Shown: one piece after another, positions 35,688 through 45,441 of the stretch
Numbering within the stretch: the stretch's first letter is position 1
Layout of the letters: each line of letters begins with the position of its first letter
NCBI GenBank assembly: GCA_001464475.1
Contig: LNDX01000001.1
Coordinates: forward strand, 186,001-250,000
Reading direction: 5' to 3'
DNA from: Flavobacteriaceae bacterium Ga0077528
GTDB taxonomy: Bacteria > Bacteroidota > Bacteroidia > Flavobacteriales > Flavobacteriaceae
DNA: 64,000 nucleotides
The notes under the pieces: model-generated
Database searches by the model: none
The model's input: the letters and a program-made list of their open reading frames with translations, nothing else
What the model was told of the DNA's origin: nothing
Made by a program: the position numbers and the translations under genes

Positions 35688-37538
35688 TTACTCAACCGTT
35701 ACCGATTTTGCTAAATTTCTTGGCTGATCAACATTACATCCTCTTAATACCGCAATGTGATAAGACAAAAGTTGCAATGGAATAGTCGTTAATAATGGTG
35801 AAAGCGCATCTGAAGTTTCAGGAATTTCAATCACATGGTCAGCAAGTCCTTTTACTTGAACATCACCTTTAGTAACAATGGCAATAATTTTTCCACTTCT
35901 AGATTTGATTTCTTGTATATTGCTAACCACTTTATCATAATGTCCTTGCTTAGGAGCAATTACAACTACTGGCATTTTTTCATCAATTAAAGCAATCGGA
36001 CCGTGTTTCATTTCTGCAGCTGGATAGCCTTCTGCATGAATATAAGATATCTCTTTTAACTTTAAAGCTCCTTCTAAAGCAACTGGAAAATTATATCCTC
36101 TACCTAAGTATAAACAATTTGGCGCATCTTTATATATAGAAGCAATTTCTTTAGCAATTTCATTTGTAGAAGACAATGCTTCAGCTACCTTTTCTGGAAT
36201 CACTTCTAATTCTTGTAAATATCTGTGGAAGTCAGAATTTGACATAGTTCCTTTGGCTTTTGCAAGTCTTAAAGCTATCATTGTCAAAACTGTGATTTGA
36301 GTTGTAAATGCTTTTGTCGATGCAACACCAATTTCAGGTCCAGCATGAGTATAAGCACCTGCGTGAGTTTCTCTAGATATTGAAGATCCAACAACGTTAC
36401 AAACACCAAAAACAAATGCGCCTTTTTCTTTTGCTAATTTGATTGCTGCCAAAGTATCGGCAGTTTCTCCAGATTGTGAAATTGCAATAATCACATCTTT
36501 ACTTGTAATAATTGGATTTCTATATCTAAATTCTGAAGCATATTCTACTTCAACTGGAATTCTTGCAAATTCTTCAATAACATATTCGGCAACTAAACCT
36601 GCATGCCATGATGTTCCACAAGCAATAATTATTATTCTATCGGCATGAAGAAATTTTTCGATATTATCTTCAACACCTGCCATTTGAATTAATCCGCTAT
36701 TTGCGTGAAGCCTTCCTCTGTAAGTGTCTTTAATTACATTTGGTTGCTCATAAATTTCTTTAAGCATAAAGTGATCGTAACCACCTTTTTCTATTTGCTC
36801 TAAGTTCATTTGCAATTCTTGAACATAAGGATCTACCAAAGAGTCGTCTTTAATTTTTCTTATTTTCAATGGTTTGTGCAAACGTACAATAGCCATTTCT
36901 TCATCTTCTAAATAGATTGCATTAGAAGTATATTCAATAAAAGGTGATGCATCAGAAGCTATAAAAAATTCATCCTCACCAACTCCAATTGCTAATGGGC
37001 TACCTAATCTTGCAACAACCATTTCATCTGGTTTTTTCTTATCAAAAACACAAATCGCATAAGCTCCGACAACTTGATTTAAAGCAATTTGAACTGCTTT
37101 TCCAAGTTTTAGATTGTCTTTTTTCTGAACATCTTCAATCAAATTTACTAAAACCTCAGTATCAGTATCCGATTTGAAAGTGTATCCTCTTTTTATTAAT
37201 TCTTTTTTTAATGGTTCATAGTTTTCTATAATCCCATTGTGAATTATTGCTAAGTCCCCAGAATTTGATAAATGTGGATGTGAATTTACATCATTAGGAA
37301 CACCATGTGTTGCCCAACGTGTGTGTCCCATACCTATGGTTCCATTAGTTGTAATTTCTTTGGATGATTTTTCTTCTAAATCGGAAACTTTTCCTTTTGT
37401 TTTAGAAACTTTTAAATCTGTTCCGTCATAAAGCATAACGCCCGCACTATCATAGCCACGGTATTCTAATCGCTTTAATCCTTTAATAACAATAGGATAT
37501 GCTTCACGATATCCAATATAACCTACAATTCCACACAT
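35688..37538 (-). CDS. glmS: Glutamine-fructose-6-phosphate aminotransferase (isomerizing)
   Basis: Makes glucosamine 6-phosphate, the first step to UDP-GlcNAc for peptidoglycan and LPS. A 616-residue enzyme with an N-terminal class II glutaminase domain that starts MCGIVGYIGYREAY (catalytic Cys2) and contains GHTRWATHG, and two SIS domains (ACGTSWHAGLVAEYV, SQSGETADTLAA, and VASTKAFTTQ). The C-terminal DQPRNLAKSVTVE is the typical family end. It is the last gene of a leftward operon: GT5-like protein, DUF4270 lipoprotein, glmS (gaps of 15 and 18 bases). Confidence 0.98.
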   Translation of the reverse strand: MCGIVGYIGYREAYPIVIKGLKRLEYRGYDSAGVMLYDGTDLKVSKTKGKVSDLEEKSSKEITTNGTIGMGHTRWATHGVPNDVNSHPHLSNSGDLAIIHNGIIENYEPLKKELIKRGYTFKSDTDTEVLVNLIEDVQKKDNLKLGKAVQIALNQVVGAYAICVFDKKKPDEMVVARLGSPLAIGVGEDEFFIASDASPFIEYTSNAIYLEDEEMAIVRLHKPLKIRKIKDDSLVDPYVQELQMNLEQIEKGGYDHFMLKEIYEQPNVIKDTYRGRLHANSGLIQMAGVEDNIEKFLHADRIIIIACGTSWHAGLVAEYVIEEFARIPVEVEYASEFRYRNPIITSKDVIIAISQSGETADTLAAIKLAKEKGAFVFGVCNVVGSSISRETHAGAYTHAGPEIGVASTKAFTTQITVLTMIALRLAKAKGTMSNSDFHRYLQELEVIPEKVAEALSSTNEIAKEIASIYKDAPNCLYLGRGYNFPVALEGALKLKEISYIHAEGYPAAEMKHGPIALIDEKMPVVVIAPKQGHYDKVVSNIQEIKSRSGKIIAIVTKGDVQVKGLADHVIEIPETSDALSPLLTTIPLQLLSYHIAVLRGCNVDQPRNLAKSVTVE

Positions 37539-37556
37539 ATTATAATAGTTATTTAG

Positions 37557-39167
37557 TTAGTCAGGTTTGGTATAATAAACTTCTAATTTTAATCTTTGAT
37601 TACTAGGAACACTTGGATTTGATCCAAATAAAATGGTTCCCAATGGATTTACAACAGACATTGCTGGTACAAACTTTGTTGTAACAGAACCATTGTTGAA
37701 TGGTGTAAACAAATTAACATTAAGCGGATTCGTTATTGCTTCTGTAACCACTAATCCTAATTTTACATTAGTTGAATCTTTCAAAATTAAATTTCTAACG
37801 TGATTAGTGATTTTAATTTTATAAGTAGTTCCTCTATCGCTTGTGTTTTTTTGAATAATTCCACCATGAACATATTTGTTGTATTTTGAAGAATTACTTG
37901 TAGTTAAATCGGAGTAATAATCAATCAGAGGTCTTTTGTTATTCAAATCATAAAGATAAATTCTGTTTGGCTCTGGTGCTACCGTTCCCATAGCTGAATT
38001 ATCAATAGTAAAAGTTAAATTAGCTTCATTGACTAACCAATTTTTATCTTTTATGTCTTGTAATTTTGCTGCTCCAGTAGTTCCTGCAAATAAATCAATT
38101 ACAGCCATTGAACCACCCATTCCATTTAAATATAATTTATCGTCACCAACAGTTGTGTTTGGAGATGTTACTGGGTTTGACCAATCGCTATTAATTAGAT
38201 TTACAGTATGTCCGCCTAATTTGATTTGCAATGTTCTTCTAACAATTACTGGATCAGTATCCGATGTTTTGTCGTGATAAACCATCATAATATACCCATT
38301 TGCAAAATTTAATTTCGCTAATGTCCCTTGATTTACTGATGAGGAAGCGTTATCTACTTTAAAATACAAACCTCTAAAATAGTTTTCAAAAATATTATTG
38401 TTATACAAAACTCCTGCTGGAGCATTGATGATTTTATTTTTGAAAAAAACTTTATTCAAATTAAGAAACATTCCTGGTGCAAGACGTTCTTTTACCGTTC
38501 CAGAACCTAAAGGCACGTTATTTTTTAACAACTTAATTTGTTTTTCACTAAACTTAAATTTACTATTTTGAGAATTGTCAACTATTGTGTTATCAAAAAC
38601 ATTAGTATTGTCATCATTTAACAATGTCCCAATATTTGAATCAAAATCACTTTGCTGATTTGAATAATAATGTTGAGGATCTTGAAAACCTGTTGAAGGA
38701 TCATTATCTCTCAAATAATAATTTGATTCATATACCTTTAAATCTATCTCACTTGCGCCATGGATTGAATCTAACTCATAAGTGCTATCGCCTGTATTAG
38801 TATCAGTGCTCAAAAAAGTATTATAATAAGGTACATACAAATAAACTGAATCGACAACTATATTAGCAGGAGTGTCATAAAATTTTGGACTAGAAGTTAC
38901 TAATTGTAATTGAGTAACAAAACTAGCCTTGGTTTTTCCAAATACAGGATTGTTGTAGTATCCCAAAGAGTTTACAGGCAAATCGCTTGTTCTAAATACT
39001 CCTATATTTTGATTGTATGCAACAATATCTATTGCTTCTTTGTTTAAACTGTAGTTGTCATTCCCTACAATTTCGGAACCAAGTTCATTGAAATCTTTAT
39101 CGCAAGATGCGAAAAAAAGAATTGATAATCCGATAATAAATGTTTTGTAAAAGAAATTAAATTTCAT
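37557..39167 (-). CDS. DUF4270 lipoprotein
   Basis: A 536-residue lipoprotein (signal ending FFASC, Cys22) of the DUF4270 family restricted to Bacteroidota. The opening ELGSEIVGNDNYSLNKE and SLGYYNNPVFGKTKASFVTQ segment (about 65-85) is diagnostic. The rest is predicted beta-rich. It lies 18 bases upstream of glmS and 15 bases downstream of the GT5-like gene. Function is unknown; linkage to glmS suggests a cell-envelope role. Confidence 0.88.
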   Translation of the reverse strand: MKFNFFYKTFIIGLSILFFASCDKDFNELGSEIVGNDNYSLNKEAIDIVAYNQNIGVFRTSDLPVNSLGYYNNPVFGKTKASFVTQLQLVTSSPKFYDTPANIVVDSVYLYVPYYNTFLSTDTNTGDSTYELDSIHGASEIDLKVYESNYYLRDNDPSTGFQDPQHYYSNQQSDFDSNIGTLLNDDNTNVFDNTIVDNSQNSKFKFSEKQIKLLKNNVPLGSGTVKERLAPGMFLNLNKVFFKNKIINAPAGVLYNNNIFENYFRGLYFKVDNASSSVNQGTLAKLNFANGYIMMVYHDKTSDTDPVIVRRTLQIKLGGHTVNLINSDWSNPVTSPNTTVGDDKLYLNGMGGSMAVIDLFAGTTGAAKLQDIKDKNWLVNEANLTFTIDNSAMGTVAPEPNRIYLYDLNNKRPLIDYYSDLTTSNSSKYNKYVHGGIIQKNTSDRGTTYKIKITNHVRNLILKDSTNVKLGLVVTEAITNPLNVNLFTPFNNGSVTTKFVPAMSVVNPLGTILFGSNPSVPSNQRLKLEVYYTKPD

Positions 39168-39182
39168 GTTTTGTAAATTATA

Positions 39183-39986
39183 TTATAGCATCTTTTTGTA
39201 AAAAGAAGTGTAAGCTTCAGCAAATCCTTCTTTGGGAGCGAAAGGTAAAAAAGGTTTACCTGAAGATTCTATAAATTTTGTTAAACTTGGAGAAAGATTT
39301 TCAGAAGCAATAATTACTGCGTCAGAGTGTGCTATAGAAGCTTTGATAAGATTTTCATAATTAGGCATTTCTAAATCTGCAATTGCCTCTTCTGGAACAC
39401 CATCAAATTTAATCTTGTTAATCATTTCTACATCTAAATTTCCATCAAATGATTGGCTATAAACTGAACTTACAATTTTGGTTTCAGAAAATAATGCTTC
39501 GTCTTTATAAAAATGTTTCATATAAACAGGAAGCATTGAAGCCATCCAACCATGAACATGAATAATATCAGGAACCCAATTTAATTTCTTAACGGTTTCT
39601 ACAACGCCTTTTGCAAAGAAAATTGCTCGCTCATCGTTATCTGGATATAGAATTCCATCTTCATCAGAAAAAGTCGCTTTTCTTTTAAAGTATTCGTCAT
39701 TATCTATAAAATAAACTTGAATTCGCTCTTTAGGTATTGATGCTACTTTGATAATCAAAGGCATGTCAACATCATTTACAACTAAATTCATCCCAGAAAG
39801 ACGAATTACTTCGTGCAATTGGTGTCTTCTTTCATTTATATTTCCATATCTAGGCATGAAAATTCTGATTTGTCCGCCTTGATCATTAATCATTTTTGGC
39901 ACGTCATATGACATTAGAGAAACTTCATTCTCTGCTAAATAAGGCACCACTTCAGATGATACATATAATATCCTCTTATCTTCCAT
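39183..39986 (-). CDS. Stand-alone GT5 (glycogen/starch synthase) N-terminal domain protein
   Basis: A 267-residue protein from the ATG at 39986 (MEDKRILYVSSEVVPYL). It matches only the N-terminal Rossmann half of GlgA-type synthases: VSSEVVPYL, IRIFMPRYGNINERR, DNDERAIFFAKGVVE, PDIIHVHGWMASMLPVYM. The C-terminal nucleotide-sugar-binding half is absent, and the KxGGL loop that binds ADP-glucose is replaced by AENEVSL, so it is probably not a working glycogen synthase. It is the first gene of the operon with DUF4270 and glmS and is divergent from panC. A role in sensing or envelope sugar metabolism is possible but only inferred. Confidence 0.82.
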   Translation of the reverse strand: MEDKRILYVSSEVVPYLAENEVSLMSYDVPKMINDQGGQIRIFMPRYGNINERRHQLHEVIRLSGMNLVVNDVDMPLIIKVASIPKERIQVYFIDNDEYFKRKATFSDEDGILYPDNDERAIFFAKGVVETVKKLNWVPDIIHVHGWMASMLPVYMKHFYKDEALFSETKIVSSVYSQSFDGNLDVEMINKIKFDGVPEEAIADLEMPNYENLIKASIAHSDAVIIASENLSPSLTKFIESSGKPFLPFAPKEGFAEAYTSFYKKML

Positions 39987-40023
39987 TATGTTATGTATGT
40001 ATTTATTGGCAATAAAAAACATG

Positions 40024-40070
40024 CAAAATTACAAAAATTTATGCAGATAATTACTAAAGTAGTAAGTTTG
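40024..40070. promoter_or_regulatory. Divergent promoters for panC and the GT5-like/DUF4270/glmS operon
   Basis: Minus strand: TAATTTTG (40031-40024), 37 bases before the ATG at 39986. Plus strand: TAAGTTTG (40063-40070), 23 bases before panC. Neither has an obvious TTG at the usual distance, so these are box-only matches. Confidence 0.5.
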
Positions 40071-40093
40071 TACCCTATTTAATAAAAAAACAC

Positions 40094-40942
40094 ATGCACA
40101 TTTTCAGTAAAAAGGCAGATTTAATCAATCATCTGAAAGAGAATAACCTCGATAAATCCACAGTAGGATTTGTCCCAACTATGGGAGCATTACACGCAGG
40201 ACATCTCTCTCTGCTTAAAAAATCTATTGAAAATAATGCAACAACGGTAATAAGTATTTTTGTAAACCCAACTCAATTTAATAATCCCGAAGATTTAAAA
40301 AAATATCCTAGAACATTAGAAAGTGATGTAGAAAAAATTAAAACAATTTCTGAAAAAATTCTCATATATGCTCCAACAGTTGAAGATATTTATGATGGAA
40401 ATACAAAATCACAACATTACAATTTTGATGGTTTAGAAAATCAAATGGAAGGTAAATTTCGTCCTGGACATTTTGACGGAGTTGGAACGGTTGTAAAAAG
40501 ATTATTTGAAATTGTAAATCCAACCAATGCCTATTTTGGTGAAAAAGATTTTCAACAACTTCAAATTGTAAAAAAACTAGTTGAAAAAGAAAAACTTTCA
40601 GTAACCATAATCGGATGCCCAATTTTTAGAGAGCAAAACGGATTAGCGATGAGTTCTCGAAATGAACGCCTTTCTGAAAACGAAAAAAAGGAAGCCTCAA
40701 TTATTTTTAAAACATTAAATGAAGCGAAACATCTTTTTGGCACGAAATCTGCTAAAAAGGTTGCTAAGTATGTAACAAAAACCTTTTTAAATCATCCAAT
40801 ATTTGAATTGGAATATTTTGAAATTGCGGATGAAGCTAGCCTGTTATCTTGTAAAAGAAAAAACAAAAAGAAAAAATACAGAGCTTTTATTGCAGTTTTT
40901 GTTAACAAAATAAGATTGATAGATACTATTTCACTAAATTAA
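40094..40942 (+). CDS. panC: Pantothenate synthetase
   Basis: Joins pantoate and beta-alanine with ATP to make pantothenate (vitamin B5, the coenzyme A precursor). A 282-residue enzyme with VPTMGALHAGHLSLLKK (the HIGH motif region), FVNPTQFNNPEDLKKYPR, FRPGHFDGVGTVVKRLF, AYFGEKDFQQLQIVKK and AMSSRNERLS (the KMSKS-like loop). It is followed 14 bases later by panD on the same strand, so the beta-alanine-producing and -using steps are co-expressed. Confidence 0.97.
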   Translation: MHIFSKKADLINHLKENNLDKSTVGFVPTMGALHAGHLSLLKKSIENNATTVISIFVNPTQFNNPEDLKKYPRTLESDVEKIKTISEKILIYAPTVEDIYDGNTKSQHYNFDGLENQMEGKFRPGHFDGVGTVVKRLFEIVNPTNAYFGEKDFQQLQIVKKLVEKEKLSVTIIGCPIFREQNGLAMSSRNERLSENEKKEASIIFKTLNEAKHLFGTKSAKKVAKYVTKTFLNHPIFELEYFEIADEASLLSCKRKNKKKKYRAFIAVFVNKIRLIDTISLN

Positions 40943-40956
40943 TTTAACTTTGCCCC

Positions 40957-41307
40957 ATGCAAATTCAAGTTGTAAAATCAAAAATTCATCGCGTCAAAGT
41001 AACTGGCGCAGATTTAAACTATATCGGTAGCATTACTATCGATGAAGCTTTAATGGATGCCTCAAACTTAATTGAAGGCGAAAAAGTTTCTATTGTTAAC
41101 ATCAATAACGGAGAGCGTTTTGAAACTTACGCTATTAAAGGCGCAAGAAATTCTGGCGAAATCACTTTAAATGGTCCTGCCGCAAGAAAGGTTCATGCTG
41201 GCGATATTATTATCATTATTTCGTATGCTACTTTAGATTTTGAAGAAGCAAAAACATTCAAACCTTGGCTTGTTTTCCCAAACGAAAACGATAACACTTT
41301 GAAATAG
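40957..41307 (+). CDS. panD: Aspartate 1-decarboxylase (proenzyme)
   Basis: Produces beta-alanine from aspartate for pantothenate synthesis. A 116-residue pyruvoyl enzyme. The self-processing site Gly24-Ser25 is visible in [12 protein letters not shown]; Ser25 becomes the pyruvoyl group. Other family segments are [11 protein letters not shown] and [24 protein letters not shown]. Placed directly after panC. Confidence 0.97.
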   Translation: MQIQVVKSKIHRVKVTGADLNYIGSITIDEALMDASNLIEGEKVSIVNINNGERFETYAIKGARNSGEITLNGPAARKVHAGDIIIIISYATLDFEEAKTFKPWLVFPNENDNTLK

Positions 41308-41311
41308 TCTT

Positions 41312-42271
41312 TTGAAAAATCAAGTAAGTAAATGGTTGTCGATAGTAATTCCTATACTTTTAGGAATTGGAATAATCGTATATCAATACTCAAAATTTAC
41401 TGATGCTCAAATCAATGAAATAATTGGTTACTTCAAAAATGCCGATTATTTTTATGTTTGCCTAGCTGTTTTTGTTGGATTTATAGGCAATGCCATTCGA
41501 GCTTACCGATGGAAATACATGTTAGACCATTTGGGTTATGACTCTTCTTTCCAAAACAATTTCATGGCAGTGAATATTGGTTACTTACTAAACTTGACCG
41601 TCCCAAAATCAGGAGAAATTTCAAGAGCTCTAATTGTAAAAAAATACAACAACATCCCTTTCGACAAAGGATTTGGAACCATTGTCGCCGAAAGATTGAT
41701 AGATATGATTTTTCTATTATTCTTTATGTTACTATCTGTTGTCCTTCAGTTTAAAATAGTAAAAGCCTTTATTTTAGACAAAATTCCTTTACAACTAATG
41801 ACACTTCTCTCCATTTTTGGAATCTTGTTTTTAATTGTATTTGTTTTAATTTACAAGTACTCAAAATTGAAAATAGTAGCTGTTTTTAAAGAAAAAATTT
41901 CAGGATTGAAAGAAGGATTATTGAGTATTATCCACATGAAAGAAAAATGGAAGTACTTCTTTCAAACCATCTTAATTTGGATATACTATTTAATCACCTA
42001 TTATATAGCTACTAAAGTAATTCCTGAAACTTCAACCCTAACATTTGAAGCCATTATAACTTGTTTTGTTGTAGGAAGTATTGCTATTGCGTTTACTAAT
42101 AGTGGATTTGGCGCTTATCCGTTTCTAACTTCTAAAGTGCTATTGTTTTATGCTATTGCAGAACCAGCAGGAACAGCCTTTGGTTGGATTATTTGGACCT
42201 CTCAAATGCTATTAGTTTTACTTTTGGGATTGTTGTCATTTTTATTACTACCTATCTTAAATAGAAAATAA
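41312..42271 (+). CDS. Flippase-like membrane protein (lysylphosphatidylglycerol synthase TM family)
   Basis: A 319-residue integral membrane protein of the UPF0104/AglD-type family, with about eight hydrophobic segments. Family hallmarks: NAIRAYRWKYML (about 60-71), NIGYLLNLTVPKSGEISRALIVKKY (shown in parts: LTVPKSGEISRA at about 97-108) and GTIVAERLIDM. Such proteins move lipid-linked or modified phospholipids. The start is a TTG at 41312, four bases after the panD stop. No ATG is present near the expected N-terminus. Confidence 0.85.
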   Translation: MKNQVSKWLSIVIPILLGIGIIVYQYSKFTDAQINEIIGYFKNADYFYVCLAVFVGFIGNAIRAYRWKYMLDHLGYDSSFQNNFMAVNIGYLLNLTVPKSGEISRALIVKKYNNIPFDKGFGTIVAERLIDMIFLLFFMLLSVVLQFKIVKAFILDKIPLQLMTLLSIFGILFLIVFVLIYKYSKLKIVAVFKEKISGLKEGLLSIIHMKEKWKYFFQTILIWIYYLITYYIATKVIPETSTLTFEAIITCFVVGSIAIAFTNSGFGAYPFLTSKVLLFYAIAEPAGTAFGWIIWTSQMLLVLLLGLLSFLLLPILNRK

Positions 42272-42328
42272 TTTATTATATTGCTTGTTTTTAAAAACTT
42301 TCTTTAAGTCAATCAAAACAACCAAAAT

Positions 42329-43483
42329 ATGAAAAAAATTATTTTATTCTTATTAATGACACTTAGCTTTAGCGGTTTTGGTCAAAAATTAAAAGATAGT
42401 ATCCTTTCAAAAAAATTAGATACTTATAGATATTTAACAGTATCTCTTCCTCCTTCATACGATAGAGAAACTAAGAAAGTATATCCTTTACTTTTTTTAT
42501 TAGATGGTGATTATTTATTTGATCCTTTTCAAGGCGCTATAAGCTATGGTAATTATTGGGATGATTTGCCAGAGGTAATCATTGTAGGCTTAGCTCAAAA
42601 TAGAGAAAACGAGCGTGACTCCGATTGTACATTTGATGACAGCACAGGTTTACCTGAAGGAAAAGGCGAAAGCTTTTTCGAATTTATTGGTGGTGAACTT
42701 TTACCATTTCTTCAAAATAAATACAGAATTTCTCCTTTCAAAATAATTGCTGGTCATGATGTAACTGCTGGTTATATGAACTTATTTCTATACAAAGACA
42801 ATCCTTTATTCAATGCATATATTTCATTAAGCCCAGAACTTGCTACAGAAATGGAGGTAAGAGTTGCCGAACGATTAGGAACTTTCAAACAAAATATGTT
42901 CTATTATCAATCTTCAGCCGATGGAGATATTAAGAAAATGAGAGCTAAGATTGCTACTTTAGACGAAAATATAAAGGCAGCTAACAACACAAGTCTAAAC
43001 TACAAATACGACGATTTTAAAGGAGCTTCTCACTATTCACTTGTTTTATATTCAATTCCAAGTGCACTATATCAGTTTTTTGCAGCTTACCAACCAATTT
43101 CAACTTCTGAATTTCAAGAAAAAATTGTCAAATTGGAATCGGGTTATGTAGATTATCTTAAAAATAAATATGAGGTTTTAGAAAAAGCATTAGGAATTAA
43201 AATGCCAATACGTCTTAATGATTTTAAAGCTATTGAAGCAGCAATTCTTAAAAACAAAGCCTACAATGAATTTGAACTACTAGCACAACTTTCTAAAAAA
43301 ATGTATCCAAAATCAATGCTTGGAGATTACCATATGGCTATGTATTATGAAAATACTGGTGATATTAAAAATGCAGTAAGATATTACCAAAATGGTTTTC
43401 AAATGCAAGAAATTGGTGATTTAACCAAAGACATGATGCTTGGTAAAGCAGATGAATTAAGAGTTCAAATTAAAAAGAAATAA
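42329..43483 (+). CDS. Secreted esterase-fold protein with Asp in place of the nucleophile Ser
   Basis: A 384-residue protein with a signal peptide (MKKIILFLLMTLSFSGFGQ). The alpha/beta hydrolase fold of the esterase D / enterochelin-esterase group is recognisable: VSLPPSYDRETKKVYPLLFLLDG (in parts: LPPSYD, YPLLFLLDGDY at 52-62), VGLAQNRENERDSD, and KASHYS-like GASHYSLVLYSIP. The nucleophile elbow reads GHDVTAG (142-148), with Asp144 where the family has Ser (usual GHSxGG), so a classical ester hydrolase is unlikely. The C-terminal 90 residues are TPR-like helices. It lies between a flippase-like gene and radA on the same strand. Confidence 0.8.
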   Translation: MKKIILFLLMTLSFSGFGQKLKDSILSKKLDTYRYLTVSLPPSYDRETKKVYPLLFLLDGDYLFDPFQGAISYGNYWDDLPEVIIVGLAQNRENERDSDCTFDDSTGLPEGKGESFFEFIGGELLPFLQNKYRISPFKIIAGHDVTAGYMNLFLYKDNPLFNAYISLSPELATEMEVRVAERLGTFKQNMFYYQSSADGDIKKMRAKIATLDENIKAANNTSLNYKYDDFKGASHYSLVLYSIPSALYQFFAAYQPISTSEFQEKIVKLESGYVDYLKNKYEVLEKALGIKMPIRLNDFKAIEAAILKNKAYNEFELLAQLSKKMYPKSMLGDYHMAMYYENTGDIKNAVRYYQNGFQMQEIGDLTKDMMLGKADELRVQIKKK

Positions 43484-43510
43484 CAAATATTCAGATTCAG
43501 AAATTAACTA

Positions 43511-44869
43511 ATGGCTAAGCTTAAAACTTCTTTCTTTTGTCAAAATTGTGGTACTCAATATGCCAAATGGCAAGGACAATGTAACGCGTGTAAAGAATGG
43601 AATACTATTGTTGAAGAAGTAATTCAAAAAGAAGAAAAATCAAGTTGGAAGCCAACATCTGAAGTTAAAAAAGCGCCAAAACCATTAAAAGTTACAGAAA
43701 TTGATTCGTCTGAAGAAGTTCGAATGAACACGCTTGATGGCGAATTAAATCGTGTTCTCGGTGGCGGAATAGTTCCTGGTTCTTTGATTCTTCTTGGTGG
43801 CGAACCCGGAATTGGAAAAAGTACTTTATTACTTCAAATATCTTTAAAATTACCTTACAAAACTTTATATGTTTCAGGTGAAGAAAGTCAGAAGCAGATA
43901 AAAATGCGTGCAGAAAGAATTACTCCAAATGGTGATAATTGCTATATCTTAACAGAAACTAAAACTCAAAATATCTTTCGTCAAATTCAAGAAATTGAAC
44001 CCGAAATTGTAATCATTGATTCCATTCAAACGCTTCATACCGATTATATTGAATCAACCGCAGGAAGTATTTCTCAAATTAGAGAATGTACTGCAGAATT
44101 GATAAAATTTGCCAAAGAAACCAATGTTCCTGTAATTTTAATTGGACATATTACCAAAGATGGAACTATCGCTGGACCAAAAATATTGGAACACATGGTC
44201 GATACGGTTTTGCAATTTGAAGGCGACAGAAATCACGTGTACCGAATTTTACGCAGTTTAAAAAACCGATTTGGTTCAACAGCCGAACTCGGAATATATG
44301 AAATGCAAGGTTCCGGATTGAGAGAAGTTTCCAATCCATCTGAAATATTGCTTTCGCATCGTGAAGAAGAACTTTCTGGAACAGCCATTGCCTCCACTTT
44401 AGAAGGAATGCGTCCGTTGATGATTGAAATTCAAGCATTGGTTTCAACAGCAGTTTATGGAACACCACAAAGAAGCACAACTGGTTATAATGCCAAAAGA
44501 CTAAACATGCTTTTGGCAGTTTTAGAAAAACGCGCTGGTTTCAGACTAGGAACAAAAGATGTTTTCTTGAACGTTACTGGAGGAATATCGGTTGATGATC
44601 CAGCAATTGATTTGGCAGTTGTGGCTTCGATACTTTCGTCAAATGAAGACATCGCTGTTGGTAAAGACGTTTGCTTTGCTGGCGAAGTTGGTCTTTCGGG
44701 TGAAATTCGTCCTGTAAACAGAGTCGAACAACGCATTCAAGAAGCAGAAAAACTTGGTTTTGCTACTATTTTTGTTTCTAAATACAATAAACTTTCTACA
44801 AAATTTCCAGGAATAAAAGTGATTTTAGTATCTAAAATTGAAGAAGTTGTAGAACATTTGTTTGGATAA
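43511..44869 (+). CDS. radA: DNA repair protein RadA
   Basis: RecA-family ATPase that processes branched recombination intermediates. A 452-residue protein. The N-terminal C4 zinc finger uses C10, C13, C24 and C27 (FFCQNCGTQYAKWQGQCNAC). Walker A is GGEPGIGKST (96-105). The RadA-specific KNRFG motif is in LKNRFGSTAELGIYEM. The C-terminal Lon-like domain includes VNVTGGI-like LNVTGGISVDDPAIDLAVVAS and GEIRPVNRVEQRI. It belongs to a rightward gene series after panCD. Confidence 0.97.
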   Translation: MAKLKTSFFCQNCGTQYAKWQGQCNACKEWNTIVEEVIQKEEKSSWKPTSEVKKAPKPLKVTEIDSSEEVRMNTLDGELNRVLGGGIVPGSLILLGGEPGIGKSTLLLQISLKLPYKTLYVSGEESQKQIKMRAERITPNGDNCYILTETKTQNIFRQIQEIEPEIVIIDSIQTLHTDYIESTAGSISQIRECTAELIKFAKETNVPVILIGHITKDGTIAGPKILEHMVDTVLQFEGDRNHVYRILRSLKNRFGSTAELGIYEMQGSGLREVSNPSEILLSHREEELSGTAIASTLEGMRPLMIEIQALVSTAVYGTPQRSTTGYNAKRLNMLLAVLEKRAGFRLGTKDVFLNVTGGISVDDPAIDLAVVASILSSNEDIAVGKDVCFAGEVGLSGEIRPVNRVEQRIQEAEKLGFATIFVSKYNKLSTKFPGIKVILVSKIEEVVEHLFG

Positions 44870-44908
44870 TAATTTGGTTATCAATTACGTTATCTAAAAA
44901 ACCAAACC

Positions 44909-45373
44909 ATGAAACCAAAATTTATTTTCTCAATCTTCGCTGTTTTCTTACTAATTTCTTGTTCAGAAAAAACAGATTATAAAAAATTTATCAAACTTCC
45001 TGAAGACCACAGATGGCTAAAATCAGATTCCAAAATTTTTGAATTTACCATTGACGATGATAAAAAGTTATATGATGTTACCTTTGAGTTTAGCCATATT
45101 TATGATTATCAATTTGCAAGTGTTCCCATAAAAATTGATGTTAAAAATCCATCTGGTGAAGAAGAATTTCACAACATTGATTTCAATATAAAAGACAGTA
45201 AAGGCAAACCATTAGCCGATTGTGGTGGCGATATTTGTGATATGTCAATGAACGTTCTTGAAAAAACGAAACTCCTAAAAGGAAAATATCAAATAAAAGT
45301 AAGTCACGATTTTAATGGACCTTATCTTCCAAATGTTATTGGAGTAGGAATTAAAGTAACACAATCAAAATAA
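44909..45373 (+). CDS. Gliding-motility lipoprotein GldH-like protein
   Basis: A 154-residue lipoprotein with the signal ending FLLISC (Cys18). After it, PEDHRWLKSDSKIFEFTI and the layout of alternating strands ending in YLPNVIGVGIKV recall GldH, a lipoprotein of the gliding/T9SS apparatus that sits on the outer membrane or periplasmic side. The likeness is by pattern only. It lies 40 bases after radA; GldH in many Flavobacteria is close to unrelated housekeeping genes. An unrelated small lipoprotein is the alternative. Confidence 0.6.
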   Translation: MKPKFIFSIFAVFLLISCSEKTDYKKFIKLPEDHRWLKSDSKIFEFTIDDDKKLYDVTFEFSHIYDYQFASVPIKIDVKNPSGEEEFHNIDFNIKDSKGKPLADCGGDICDMSMNVLEKTKLLKGKYQIKVSHDFNGPYLPNVIGVGIKVTQSK

Positions 45374-45441
45374 TTTGCATTGCTTCCCAACCTTTTCATA
45401 AAAATAGTACTCTTTATATTTATAACTAAATACTAAATGTT

